Source: Paenibacillus protaetiae | GTDB taxonomy: Bacteria > Bacillota > Bacilli > Paenibacillales > Paenibacillaceae | Direction of reading: 5' to 3' | NCBI RefSeq assembly: GCF_004135365.1 | Contig: NZ_CP035492.1 | Span: forward strand, 2,106,501-2,170,500 | Length of the DNA: 64,000 bases | Shown here: positions 1-7,276 of the stretch, piece by piece | How the letters are laid out: every line of letters begins with the position of its first letter | Numbering within the stretch: the first letter of the stretch is position 1 | Made by a program: the position numbers and the translations under genes | Notes under the pieces: generated by a model | The model's input: the letters and a program-made list of their open reading frames with translations, nothing else | Told to the model about the DNA's origin: nothing | Databases searched by the model: none

Positions 1-2305
1 CTTTTAAAGCAAACAGCTCCGATTCATAACCGGCTTTCAGCTGAGCGGTTTGCTGCTCCGCTGCCTCGGTCAGCTGCTGCTCGCGCCGTTTCGCCTCTGC
101 GGCAAGCTCAGCTATGTATGCCGCATGTTCTTCCTGCAGTGCCGCAAGCTTCGCTTCATGCGACTGCACGAGGTTGTCCATACGCGTCTCATATTCAAAA
201 GCCAGCTGCTCGGATGCCGCTTCCTGCGCTTCCTTCAGCTCGTCAACGGCCTGCTTATGTCCCGCCGTCAATGCAGCGATCGAGGCGCGGAGAGAATGCT
301 CCTGCTCCGCCGCTGCCGCCAGCTGCTCATCGGCCAAAGCAATCCGGCCTTCCAGCGCAAGCTTTTGCTGCTCAAACTGTTGATTCAGGTTCGCAAGCTC
401 CGCCTGATGCGTCTCGGCTTGCGAAGCGGCAAACCGGCTGTGCTCCGCTTTCACTCGTGCCAGCTGTTCTTCAAACTTGGCTTGCTGCAGCTTGCTGCGC
501 TCCAGCCATTTGAGCTGCTCGCTCTCCTGCTCCTGCATCAGAGCAAGCTGCTCCTCCTCATGTTTGCCGTTCAGCTCCGCTACCTGAGCGGCATGCTTCT
601 GCACAAGCTCCGCTTCCCGTTCCGCCTGATCAAGCCGCAGCCTGTCCAGCGCTTCGTTATGTTCCGTATCCAGCACCGCAAGATGCGCTTCCTGTTCGGC
701 TGCCAGCAGCTCCAGCTGCTCCTTATGCCGCTTGACGGCTTCTTCCAATTGGAGCTGCAGCTCCAGCAGCTGCTCTTCATATTGCTGAACCGTATCTGCC
801 AGCTTACGCCGGGCAGCTGCAAGCTGCTCCTTATTTTGTTGCGCGGCTTCGTCAAACGCTTGTTGAAGCGCAAGAAGCCGTACCTCGTATTGTTCGGCCG
901 ATTCATCAAGCTGAAGCTTCAGCGCTGCGAGCTGCGCTTCGTGCTCCCGGGCTACAACCGCAGCCTGTTCTTCATGCTCCAGCTTCATGAACGCAACCCG
1001 GTCTTCGTATTGCTGTGCAGCCGCAGCAAGCTTCGCTTCTTCCTCTTGAGCAATAGCGGCAAGCTTCGCTTCCTGTTCCTGCCGGGCAGCTGCAAGCTGC
1101 TCCTCATGCTCCCGCGTAAGCTTCGCCGTATGGGCATTATGCTCCAGCTCCAGCTGGCGCAGCCGCTCCTCGTAACCCGTGCGAAGCTTCGCTTTCTCTT
1201 CTTCCAAAATCCGGCGCTGTTCCTCTGCCGTATGCCCAAGCGCTTCCAGTTCAAGCTCTATCTCCAGCCGCTTCTCTTCAGCCGCTTCCATTGCCTGCTT
1301 CATCGCTTCTTCGAAACGTTCGCGTTCGCCCGACAGCTGCAGCTCCAGCAGCTCCACATGCCGCTTCGCCTCCGCGTTTGCTTCTTGCAGCCGGGCCAGT
1401 TCATCCCTGGCTTCCGCCAGCATGCCGGCATGCGCTTCGCCGTCCTGCTCCAACTGCGCAATGGCCGAACGCAGCGACTCTTCCTGTTCGGCCGCCGCAA
1501 TCAGCTGCTCGTCTGCCATGGCGATGCGGCCCTCAAGCGCAAGCTTCTCCTGCTCGAATTCGCTTTGCAGCTTGGCCAGCTTCACTTCAATATGGCGCTT
1601 CTCTTCCAGCCATTCGCTGCGCCGCTCATCAAATTCGGACAGCATGTGCTGTTCGACCTGCGCTTTCTCCGCCTGCCAGGCGAGTTCACGCTCCGCCGCC
1701 TGCTGCCGGAACGCCTGCTCGGCTGCTTCCGCTTGCGCCTGCCAAGCCTGCTCGCGCTGCTCCAGCTCGCTGTTCCAGGCGAGACGCTGCTCTTCCGCTT
1801 TCGCCGCATGTTCCTGCTCCGCTTGCGCCAGCAGCTCCGAATACGCTTCCTGCTCGGCAGACAACGCTTCCGCAGCCGCAGCCGCCTGTTCTGCCAGCTT
1901 GCGTTCGGCATCGGTCTGCGCGGCTTTCAGCTGTTCCTCCGCTTCCGCCTGCAGCCGCCTCAGTTCCTGAAGCGATTGCTCGCGCAGCTGCTCCAGCTCG
2001 TTCAGCAGCCGCTCATTGCTTTGTTTCTCATGATCCAGCTCATGAGACAACGCAATCCGCTTTGCTTCCTCTTCCTGCAGCGTATCGTTTTCCCGGCGCA
2101 GCCGGTACATCTCTTCCGCCAGCTGGACAGCGGCAAGCACCGCCAGCTTCGGCATATCAAGTCTCGGGTAGCTCTTTGCCAGCTTCTGCATGCTGTCGTC
2201 AACCGCCGAAGCAACCCGCTTCATATAATCTGCGTTATTATGGCCTTTTAACTTATATTGCCCGCCGTATATATCAACCGTAACAACAACTTGATCAGCA
2301 TCCAT
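1..2305 (-). CDS. zapA: ZapA-type cell division protein with giant coiled-coil extension (partial, runs off left edge)
   Basis: Reading the minus strand from the ATG at 2305 gives at least 768 codons with no stop; I checked this frame codon by codon to the window edge. A GGAGG site lies 9 bases upstream of the start. Residues 1 to about 90 look like ZapA: a beta-strand start (MDADQVVVTVDIYGGQYKLK), then the helical DYMKRVASAVDDSM and KLAVLAAVQLAEEMYRL segments. ZapA binds FtsZ and promotes Z-ring assembly. From about residue 75 onward the protein is one Glu/Ala/Gln/Leu-rich heptad-like coiled coil with almost no Pro or Gly. The position next to pheST agrees with the Bacillus order pheS-pheT-(rnhC)-zapA. 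ZapA is normally about 85-100 aa, so the extension is remarkable. The C-terminus is not visible. The long plus-strand ORF over this stretch is a codon-bias shadow. Confidence 0.85.
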   Translation of the reverse strand, partial: MDADQVVVTVDIYGGQYKLKGHNNADYMKRVASAVDDSMQKLAKSYPRLDMPKLAVLAAVQLAEEMYRLRRENDTLQEEEAKRIALSHELDHEKQSNERLLNELEQLREQSLQELRRLQAEAEEQLKAAQTDAERKLAEQAAAAAEALSAEQEAYSELLAQAEQEHAAKAEEQRLAWNSELEQREQAWQAQAEAAEQAFRQQAAERELAWQAEKAQVEQHMLSEFDERRSEWLEEKRHIEVKLAKLQSEFEQEKLALEGRIAMADEQLIAAAEQEESLRSAIAQLEQDGEAHAGMLAEARDELARLQEANAEAKRHVELLELQLSGERERFEEAMKQAMEAAEEKRLEIELELEALGHTAEEQRRILEEEKAKLRTGYEERLRQLELEHNAHTAKLTREHEEQLAAARQEQEAKLAAIAQEEEAKLAAAAQQYEDRVAFMKLEHEEQAAVVAREHEAQLAALKLQLDESAEQYEVRLLALQQAFDEAAQQNKEQLAAARRKLADTVQQYEEQLLELQLQLEEAVKRHKEQLELLAAEQEAHLAVLDTEHNEALDRLRLDQAEREAELVQKHAAQVAELNGKHEEEQLALMQEQESEQLKWLERSKLQQAKFEEQLARVKAEHSRFAASQAETHQAELANLNQQFEQQKLALEGRIALADEQLAAAAEQEHSLRASIAALTAGHKQAVDELKEAQEAASEQLAFEYETRMDNLVQSHEAKLAALQEEHAAYIAELAAEAKRREQQLTEAAEQQTAQLKAGYESELFALK

Positions 2306-2349
2306 AAAGGGCTATCCTCCTCTAATCTAGTCGCGTTTCTAAGGTGTAA

Positions 2350-2392
2350 AAAGCCGCATCGACGCTCACTGGGAACTATTCGATGCGGCTTT
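2350..2392 (-). terminator. Rho-independent terminator after pheT
   Basis: On the minus strand a perfect 13-bp stem (AAAGCCGCATCGA with its complement) encloses a 17-nt loop, and the stem runs straight into a short T tract. It lies between the pheT stop and the zapA ribosome site, so zapA probably has its own promoter or depends on read-through. Confidence 0.85.
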
Positions 2393-2405
2393 GGAGGTTT
2401 CCTGC

Positions 2406-4850
2406 CTATTTACGCAATTCGGCTGCAAAAGATTGTTCCAGTGCAGCAACGACCTTGCCGTGAAGCTCCGTTACTTCTTCGTCTGTCAATGTACGTTCCG
2501 CATGGCGGTATACAAGCGAAATCGCCACGCTTTTTTTGCCTGCACCAAGCTTCTCGCCGGTATAAACGTCGAACACCTGCGCCTGTTCCAGCAGCTCGCC
2601 TGCCACGTTCCAGGCGGTTTCCGTCAAGCTAGCTGCCGGAACGCCGTTATCCAATACAACGGCAATGTCGCGCTGGGACGCCGGGAAGCGTGGGAGCTCC
2701 TTGTACACGATCGTGGATTCCGCCGCTTCATATACGGCATCCAGCGTAATTTCAAACACATACGTATCGGCCAAATCCGCGCTGCGCTGCAGCTCCGGAT
2801 GCAGTTGTCCGATATAGCCGATGGTGCGCGGGCTTTCGCCATCCGCTAAAATAACTGCTGCCGTGCGGCCCGGATGGAATCCTTCCGGCTGTGCAGCTTC
2901 ATAGCTGATTTTGCCGCTTAGTCCAAGCGCCTCGAATACCGTTTCCAGCACGCCTTTGGCGTCGTAGAAATTGACAGGCGCCGCTTTGCGGTTCCACTGC
3001 GCTTCCACGCGGTTACCGGCCAGCAGGCCGGCGAGGCGGTGAAGCTCCTTCGGCTGGCGGGTCAGCTGCTCTTCGTCACTGTGGAACACGCTGCCGATTT
3101 CAAAAATCGACACCGATTCGATTTTACGGTTGCGGTTGTACGCCGCCGTCTCCAGCATTTGTGCCGCCAGGGATGTGCGGAGCACGCTGCGGTCTTCGCT
3201 CATCGGCATAGCGAGCTTGACCGGTTTGCTGCCTTCGCCAGCTAATACCGGGAACAAAGCCGCTTTATCCGGCGATGTAAACGAGTAACCAACAATCTCG
3301 TGCAAGCCTGCGTCCGTCAGCCGTTTGCGAAGCTCGCGGCGGATCGCCTGCGGTTTCGTAAGCGCTCCGGGAACGATGTCGCCGTGGATCGCCGTTGCCT
3401 TGATGTTGTCGTAGCCGTACAGGCGCGCAACCTCTTCGATCAGATCCACATCAAGCGTAATGTCGCCGCGGCGGGTTGGCACTTCAACCGTAAATTCGCC
3501 TTCCGCATTCGCTGCGCAATCAAAGCTTAACCGTTCAAAAATCGTACGGACTTCAAGAGCGGACAGCTCCGTGCCGAGGTAGCGGTTGATTTTGTCCAGC
3601 GTTACGCGCACTTGCTTCGCTTTGCCTTCTTCATATACGGCGCTGACGATGCCTTCCGTTACAAGGCCGCCGGCCAGCTCGGCGATAAGCGCCGCAGCGC
3701 GGTCGAGTGCCGGAATGACGCGGCCCGGGTCAACCTCTTTCTCGAAGCGGATGCTTGCTTCCGAACGAAGGCCCAGCTGGCGCGACGTTTTGCGGACAGT
3801 GCCGCCGTCGAACTTAGCCGATTCCAAAATAATATTAACGGTGCCGTCCGTCACTTCGGAGTTAGCTCCGCCCATAACGCCTGCAAGCGCAATCGGCTTG
3901 CTGCCGTCCGTAATGACCAGCATATGCGGCTCCAGCTTACGCTCCTGGCCGTCCAGCGTCTCCAGTATCTCGCCCGCTTCCGCAAGGCGAACTTCAATGC
4001 GGCCGTCCTTGATCAGATCGGCGTCAAAAGCATGCAGCGGCTGGCCGTATTCATGCAATACAAAGTTCGTCACGTCCACCACGTTGTTGATCGGACGGAT
4101 TCCTGCCGCGATCAGGCGGTTTTGCAGCCAAAGCGGCGAACGGCCGATTGTGACGTCCTTGATGTAGCGCGCGTGGTATTGCGGTGCAAGCTCCGGCACG
4201 CGGACTTTTACTGTAACATGGCTGTCTGCACGGTCGGACGCATGGTTAACCCCTGCTTCCGGCAAACGGACTTGACGGCCGATCAAGGCGCCAACCTCGT
4301 ACGCAACGCCAAGCATGCTAAGCGCATCGGAACGGTTTGGCGTCAGGTCCAGCTCCAGCACCTCGTCGTTCAGGCCAAGCACTTCAACGATCGGCGTGCC
4401 AAGCGGCAGCGTTTCCGGCAGCACGAGAATACCTTCCTGCTGCTCCTTCGGCAGCAGCTTGTCGTTAATGCCAAGCTCCTTCGCCGAGCAGATCATGCCT
4501 TGCGACTCCACGCCGCGCAGCTTGGCGCGTTTAATGTGCAGACCGCCCGGCAGCTTGGCGCCAACGGTAGCAACCGGCACCTTCTGGCCGGCATCGACGT
4601 TTTTGGCGCCGCAAACGATTTGCAGCTCCTCGCCTGTGCCGACGTCTACTTTGCAGACGTTCAGCTTGTCGGCGTCCGGATGTTTTTCGCGGGATTTGAC
4701 ATAACCGACTACAACGCCGGTAACCCCTTTGTCGCGGGGCTCTACGCCGTCAACCTCGATGCCTCCGCGCGTAATTTTTTCCGCCAGCTCTTCAGCCGCA
4801 AAACCGGACAAATCGATATATTCATTTAACCATTGATAGGATACTTTCAT
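2406..4850 (-). CDS. pheT: phenylalanine--tRNA ligase beta subunit
   Basis: An 814-aa protein of the usual bacterial PheT length. It forms the alpha2-beta2 phenylalanyl-tRNA synthetase with PheS and charges tRNA-Phe in the cytoplasm. Visible landmarks are the N-terminal start MKVSYQWLNEYIDLSG, the EMAP/OB-fold tRNA-binding domain at about residues 40-150 (KHPDADKLNVCKVDVG, IVCGAKNV), the B3/B4 editing region at about 210-400 (HAFDADLI, GVMGG), the B5 domain at about 405-480, and a C-terminal FDX-ACB anticodon-binding domain with FPASQRDIAVV and the ending RTLTDEEV. It starts 22 bases after pheS stops, so the two are co-transcribed behind the T-box leader. Confidence 0.98.
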   Translation of the reverse strand: MKVSYQWLNEYIDLSGFAAEELAEKITRGGIEVDGVEPRDKGVTGVVVGYVKSREKHPDADKLNVCKVDVGTGEELQIVCGAKNVDAGQKVPVATVGAKLPGGLHIKRAKLRGVESQGMICSAKELGINDKLLPKEQQEGILVLPETLPLGTPIVEVLGLNDEVLELDLTPNRSDALSMLGVAYEVGALIGRQVRLPEAGVNHASDRADSHVTVKVRVPELAPQYHARYIKDVTIGRSPLWLQNRLIAAGIRPINNVVDVTNFVLHEYGQPLHAFDADLIKDGRIEVRLAEAGEILETLDGQERKLEPHMLVITDGSKPIALAGVMGGANSEVTDGTVNIILESAKFDGGTVRKTSRQLGLRSEASIRFEKEVDPGRVIPALDRAAALIAELAGGLVTEGIVSAVYEEGKAKQVRVTLDKINRYLGTELSALEVRTIFERLSFDCAANAEGEFTVEVPTRRGDITLDVDLIEEVARLYGYDNIKATAIHGDIVPGALTKPQAIRRELRKRLTDAGLHEIVGYSFTSPDKAALFPVLAGEGSKPVKLAMPMSEDRSVLRTSLAAQMLETAAYNRNRKIESVSIFEIGSVFHSDEEQLTRQPKELHRLAGLLAGNRVEAQWNRKAAPVNFYDAKGVLETVFEALGLSGKISYEAAQPEGFHPGRTAAVILADGESPRTIGYIGQLHPELQRSADLADTYVFEITLDAVYEAAESTIVYKELPRFPASQRDIAVVLDNGVPAASLTETAWNVAGELLEQAQVFDVYTGEKLGAGKKSVAISLVYRHAERTLTDEEVTELHGKVVAALEQSFAAELRK

Positions 4851-4872
4851 GGAATTATGCTCCCCTTCCCCG

Positions 4873-5904
4873 TTACATTCTCGCGAATTGGTTCAAAAAC
4901 CGGATATCGTTCGTATAGAAATGGCGGATGTCGTCGATGCCGTATTTCAGCAAAGCGATCCGGTCAATCCCCATCCCAAACGCAAAGCCGCTCACTTCGT
5001 TTGGATCGTAGCCGCCCATCTCCAGCACGCGCGGATGCACCATGCCGCAGCCGAGAATTTCGAGCCAGCCGGTCTGCTTGCACATGCGGCAGCCGTGGCC
5101 GCTGCATTTTACGCAAGTAACGTCAACCTCGGCGCTAGGCTCCGTGAACGGGAAAAAGCTTGGGCGAAGGCGGATTTCCGTCTGTGCGCCAAACATTTGC
5201 TTCGCGAATTGGAGCAGCGTGCCTTTCAAATCGCTCATGCGGATGTTTTTATCAATGACAAGCCCTTCCACCTGCACGAATTGGAACGAGTGAGTCGCAT
5301 CGTCGTCGTCGCGGCGGTATACTTTGCCCGGGCAAATAACTTTGACCGGCTTGCCGTTCATTTGCTTCATCGTCCGGACCTGAACCGGGGACGTATGGGT
5401 ACGCATCAGAATGTCATCCGTTACGTAAAAGGAATCCTGCATGTCGCGGGCCGGATGGTTTTTCGGCAGATTAAGCGCTTCGAAGTTATAGAAGTCGGTT
5501 TCCACTTCCGGGCCTTCGGCAATCGTATAACCCATGCCTGTAAAAATGTCTTCAATCTCCTGCGCAACCTTGTTCAGCGGATGAATCGCCCCCGCCGTCT
5601 GGCGTACGCCCGGCAGCGTCACGTCAATCGTCTCCTCGCGCAGACGGCCTTCCGTCTCCGCTTGCTGGAACGCTTCCTGCTTGGCGTCGATAACGCCTTC
5701 GATTGCGGCACGCACATCGTTGGCCACTTGCCCGATAATCGGGCGTTCTTCGGCGCTTAAGCCGCCCATGCCGCGCAAAATTTCAGTTAATGCGCCTTTT
5801 TTACCCAAATATTTGACTCGCAAATCCCCAAGCTGCTGCGGGCTTTGCACGTTTTCCAGCTCCTGCAGCGCTTCCGTGCGCAAAGCTTCCAAACGTTCCT
5901 TCAT
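4873..5904 (-). CDS. pheS: phenylalanine--tRNA ligase alpha subunit
   Basis: The ATG at 5904 gives 343 aa, the standard PheS length, starting [16 protein letters not shown]. The catalytic core shows class II synthetase motifs, including TSPVQVRTM, the [19 protein letters not shown] stretch (motif 2) and the [18 protein letters not shown] motif 3. A longer in-frame reading back to 6192 is possible but runs through the T-box leader and is not coding. It is the first gene of pheS-pheT and supplies the active site of the phenylalanyl-tRNA synthetase. Expression should rise when uncharged tRNA-Phe binds the leader. Confidence 0.98.
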   Translation of the reverse strand: MKERLEALRTEALQELENVQSPQQLGDLRVKYLGKKGALTEILRGMGGLSAEERPIIGQVANDVRAAIEGVIDAKQEAFQQAETEGRLREETIDVTLPGVRQTAGAIHPLNKVAQEIEDIFTGMGYTIAEGPEVETDFYNFEALNLPKNHPARDMQDSFYVTDDILMRTHTSPVQVRTMKQMNGKPVKVICPGKVYRRDDDDATHSFQFVQVEGLVIDKNIRMSDLKGTLLQFAKQMFGAQTEIRLRPSFFPFTEPSAEVDVTCVKCSGHGCRMCKQTGWLEILGCGMVHPRVLEMGGYDPNEVSGFAFGMGIDRIALLKYGIDDIRHFYTNDIRFLNQFARM

Positions 5905-5941
5905 TGTTCTTCGCCTCCGGCAATTAATGTTGTAGACATAC

Positions 5942-6399
5942 AAAAAAGGCCTTTTCTCCCCGAAAGGGACGAAAAGACCGTGGTACCACCCTTGTTCGAA
6001 TTGCCTGTCCGGCATCAGCTGCATGCTGGACGATGCTTTGGCCATGCTGAGCAAGTGAATGCCACACACCATGGTCATGCTGGTCATGTGAATCCCAGAC
6101 CTACAATACCAGGCATGCGATGCTACACATGTAATGCCGGGCTTGCGAATGCTAGGCACATGGCCATGCCGTTCAAGGACGGCAAGCTGCAATTCCTCTA
6201 ATCCCGTTAACGGCGGGAAACCGGATCATCCCTACTGCCGGCCGCGAGGCTCGGTTCAGGCGTCTGCTCCGGAGTGAATTTCGGCAAGCGTTGTTCCCCG
6301 CGGACCCGCTCTCAATCAACGGCGGTTCCTCCCTGTGCGCAAGCGCTCCCTACTTGTCTCCATCTTCGCTTTATAAGCAGTATAACCAAACAAACACTA
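5942..6399 (-). promoter_or_regulatory. T-box leader (tRNA-Phe responsive) of pheST
   Basis: On the minus strand the hallmark AGGGTGGTACCACGG lies at 5978-5992. It is followed by a terminator hairpin (CTTTTC and GAAAAG arms around TCCC/GGGGA) and a T run at 5942-5947. Upstream are Stem I features and a specifier-loop pattern GAAATTCACTCCGGAGC, whose TTC at 6276-6278 is a phenylalanine codon. The CCGCCGTTAACGGG conserved stem lies near 6205-6218. Uncharged tRNA-Phe should stabilise the antiterminator and let pheST be transcribed. Unlike a compact T-box, the part between the upper stems and the antiterminator is swollen by a 184-nt repeat-rich insert. Confidence 0.93.
6005..6188 (-). repeat. 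degenerate short tandem repeat inserted in the pheS T-box leader
   Basis: About 184 nt lie between two complementary 7-mers (GGAATTGC side at 6189-6195, GCAATTC side at 5998-6004) directly before the T-box core. The insert is made of loose units of about 15 nt on the theme GGCATT-N9 or GCATGACC, for example GGCATTACATGTGTA, GGTATTGTAGGTCTG, GGGATTCACATGACC and GGCATTCACTTGCTC. It is rich in CATG and GCATGC. The flanking 7-mers would let it extrude as a long arm and leave the antiterminator intact. Confidence 0.7.
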
Positions 6400-6405
6400 T
6401 TGCTT

Positions 6406-6434
6406 ATTATATGCGTTTGCGCTTGCTGTTGCAA
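6406..6434 (-). promoter_or_regulatory. sigma-A promoter of the pheST T-box transcript
   Basis: On the minus strand TTGCAA (6429-6434) is followed after exactly 17 nt by TATAAT (6406-6411). Transcription would begin near 6399, just ahead of T-box Stem I. Confidence 0.7.
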
Positions 6435-6442
6435 CCGTAGGC

Positions 6443-6721
6443 TGGCGCGGGCTGCGCCGCAGGTGGCGCGGTGCGCTGGGCGCGGCGGCTGGGCCGCACG
6501 TAGCGCGGTGCGCTGGGCGCGGCGGCTGGGCCGCACGTAGCGCGGTGCGCTGGGCGCGGCGGCTGTGCCGCAGGTGGCGCGCGGTGCGCTGGGCGCGGCG
6601 GCTGTGCCGCAGGTGGTGCGCGGTGCGCTGGGCGCGGCGGCTGCGCCGCAGGTGGCGCGCGGTGCGCTGGGCGCGGCGGCTGTGCTGCACGTAGCGCGGT
6701 GCGCTGGGCGCGGCGGCTGTG
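6443..6721. repeat. GC-rich 37/39-bp minisatellite
   Basis: Six full units begin at 6471, 6508, 6545, 6584, 6623 and 6662, with partial units at each end (6443-6470 and 6699-6721). Each contains GTGCGCTGGGCGCGGCGGCT followed by either GGGCCGCACGTAGCGCG (37-bp form) or GTGCCGCAGGTGGCGCGCG (39-bp form). Mixed periods that are not all multiples of three argue against coding, and the Arg/Ala/Pro-rich ORFs here are by-products of the repeat. The array sits upstream of the pheST promoter. I see no gene in it. Confidence 0.9.
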
Positions 6722-6793
6722 CACGAACGAGCTGCTGCCCCGAGGGTGAGCAACTTTGTTGCTTTTTGCGTCACCAGACAGCCGCTGGCCCTC

Positions 6794-6975
6794 AACTGCA
6801 TATTTGCAGTTGTTTTTTTCAAAATGAGGGCATTAGCAGGCAACAAATGCATATTTGCAGTTAATTTCTCGAATATAGGCCAAATATGGCAAAAACGAGC
6901 CTAAACAAATGCATATTTGCAGTTAATCCTTAAAATCAGCCTTTTTCGCGCAAAATTAACTGCATATTTGCAGTT
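6794..6975. repeat. four dispersed palindromic elements, consensus AACTGCATATTTGCAGTT
   Basis: Copies lie at 6794-6811, 6845-6862, 6907-6924 and 6958-6975. The first and last are complete hairpins (AACTGCA, TATT loop, TGCAGTT). The middle two start AAATGCA and keep the rest. The first is followed by a T run and could end transcription on the plus strand. Spacing is 45-62 nt and the intervening sequence differs, so this is an interspersed palindrome and not a simple tandem repeat. No ORF with a ribosome site is present. Confidence 0.85.
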
Positions 6976-7052
6976 TGCGTTACAAAGTGCAACCGATCGA
7001 GCGCTCAGCAACTACTATAATCTAGTAAAAAATTAGAGCAGCTACGACTCCG

Positions 7053-7245
7053 CCTAGTGTTGCTGAACCAGATGTTTTCTCACTAGTTGTTACGATACCG
7101 AATGTTTAGCTATGAACTCACTTGTAGTTACTGTGTGAATGTTCAACTGCCAACCTTACTAGTTGTTTCTGTGCGTATGTTCAACTGCGAAGCTTACTAG
7201 TTATTTCTGTGCGAATGTTCTACTTCGAACCTTCCCTAGTTGTTA
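7053..7245. repeat. degenerate 38-bp tandem repeat, AT-rich
   Basis: Units begin near 7053, 7082, 7120, 7158, 7196 and 7235 on the theme ACTAGTTGTTTCTGTGCGAA followed by TGTTCAACTGCGAACCTT. The middle copies agree at most positions and the outer ones are decayed. It lies just downstream of the CopD-type gene. No coding or clear regulatory role can be read from it. Confidence 0.75.
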
Positions 7246-7276
7246 CTGAACCGTATTAGCAGCCCCCTAAAGGATT

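Noticed and set aside
50-2251. 733-codon plus-strand ORF rich in Leu, Arg and Gln
   Set aside because: It is antisense to the ZapA coiled-coil gene. Repeated GAG/CAG/CTG codons on the minus strand leave the opposite frame open. It has no ribosome site and no recognisable domain.
5905-6192. N-terminal extension of pheS in frame
   Set aside because: It runs through the T-box core and terminator, and PheS has its normal length from the ATG at 5904.
6312-6852. Arg/Ala/Pro-rich ORFs over the 37/39-bp repeats
   Set aside because: Low-complexity by-products of a GC-rich repeat whose unit length is not constant modulo three. No ribosome sites.
6443-7245. CRISPR array
   Set aside because: The repeats are contiguous or irregularly spaced and have no unique spacers of constant length. 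No cas genes are present.
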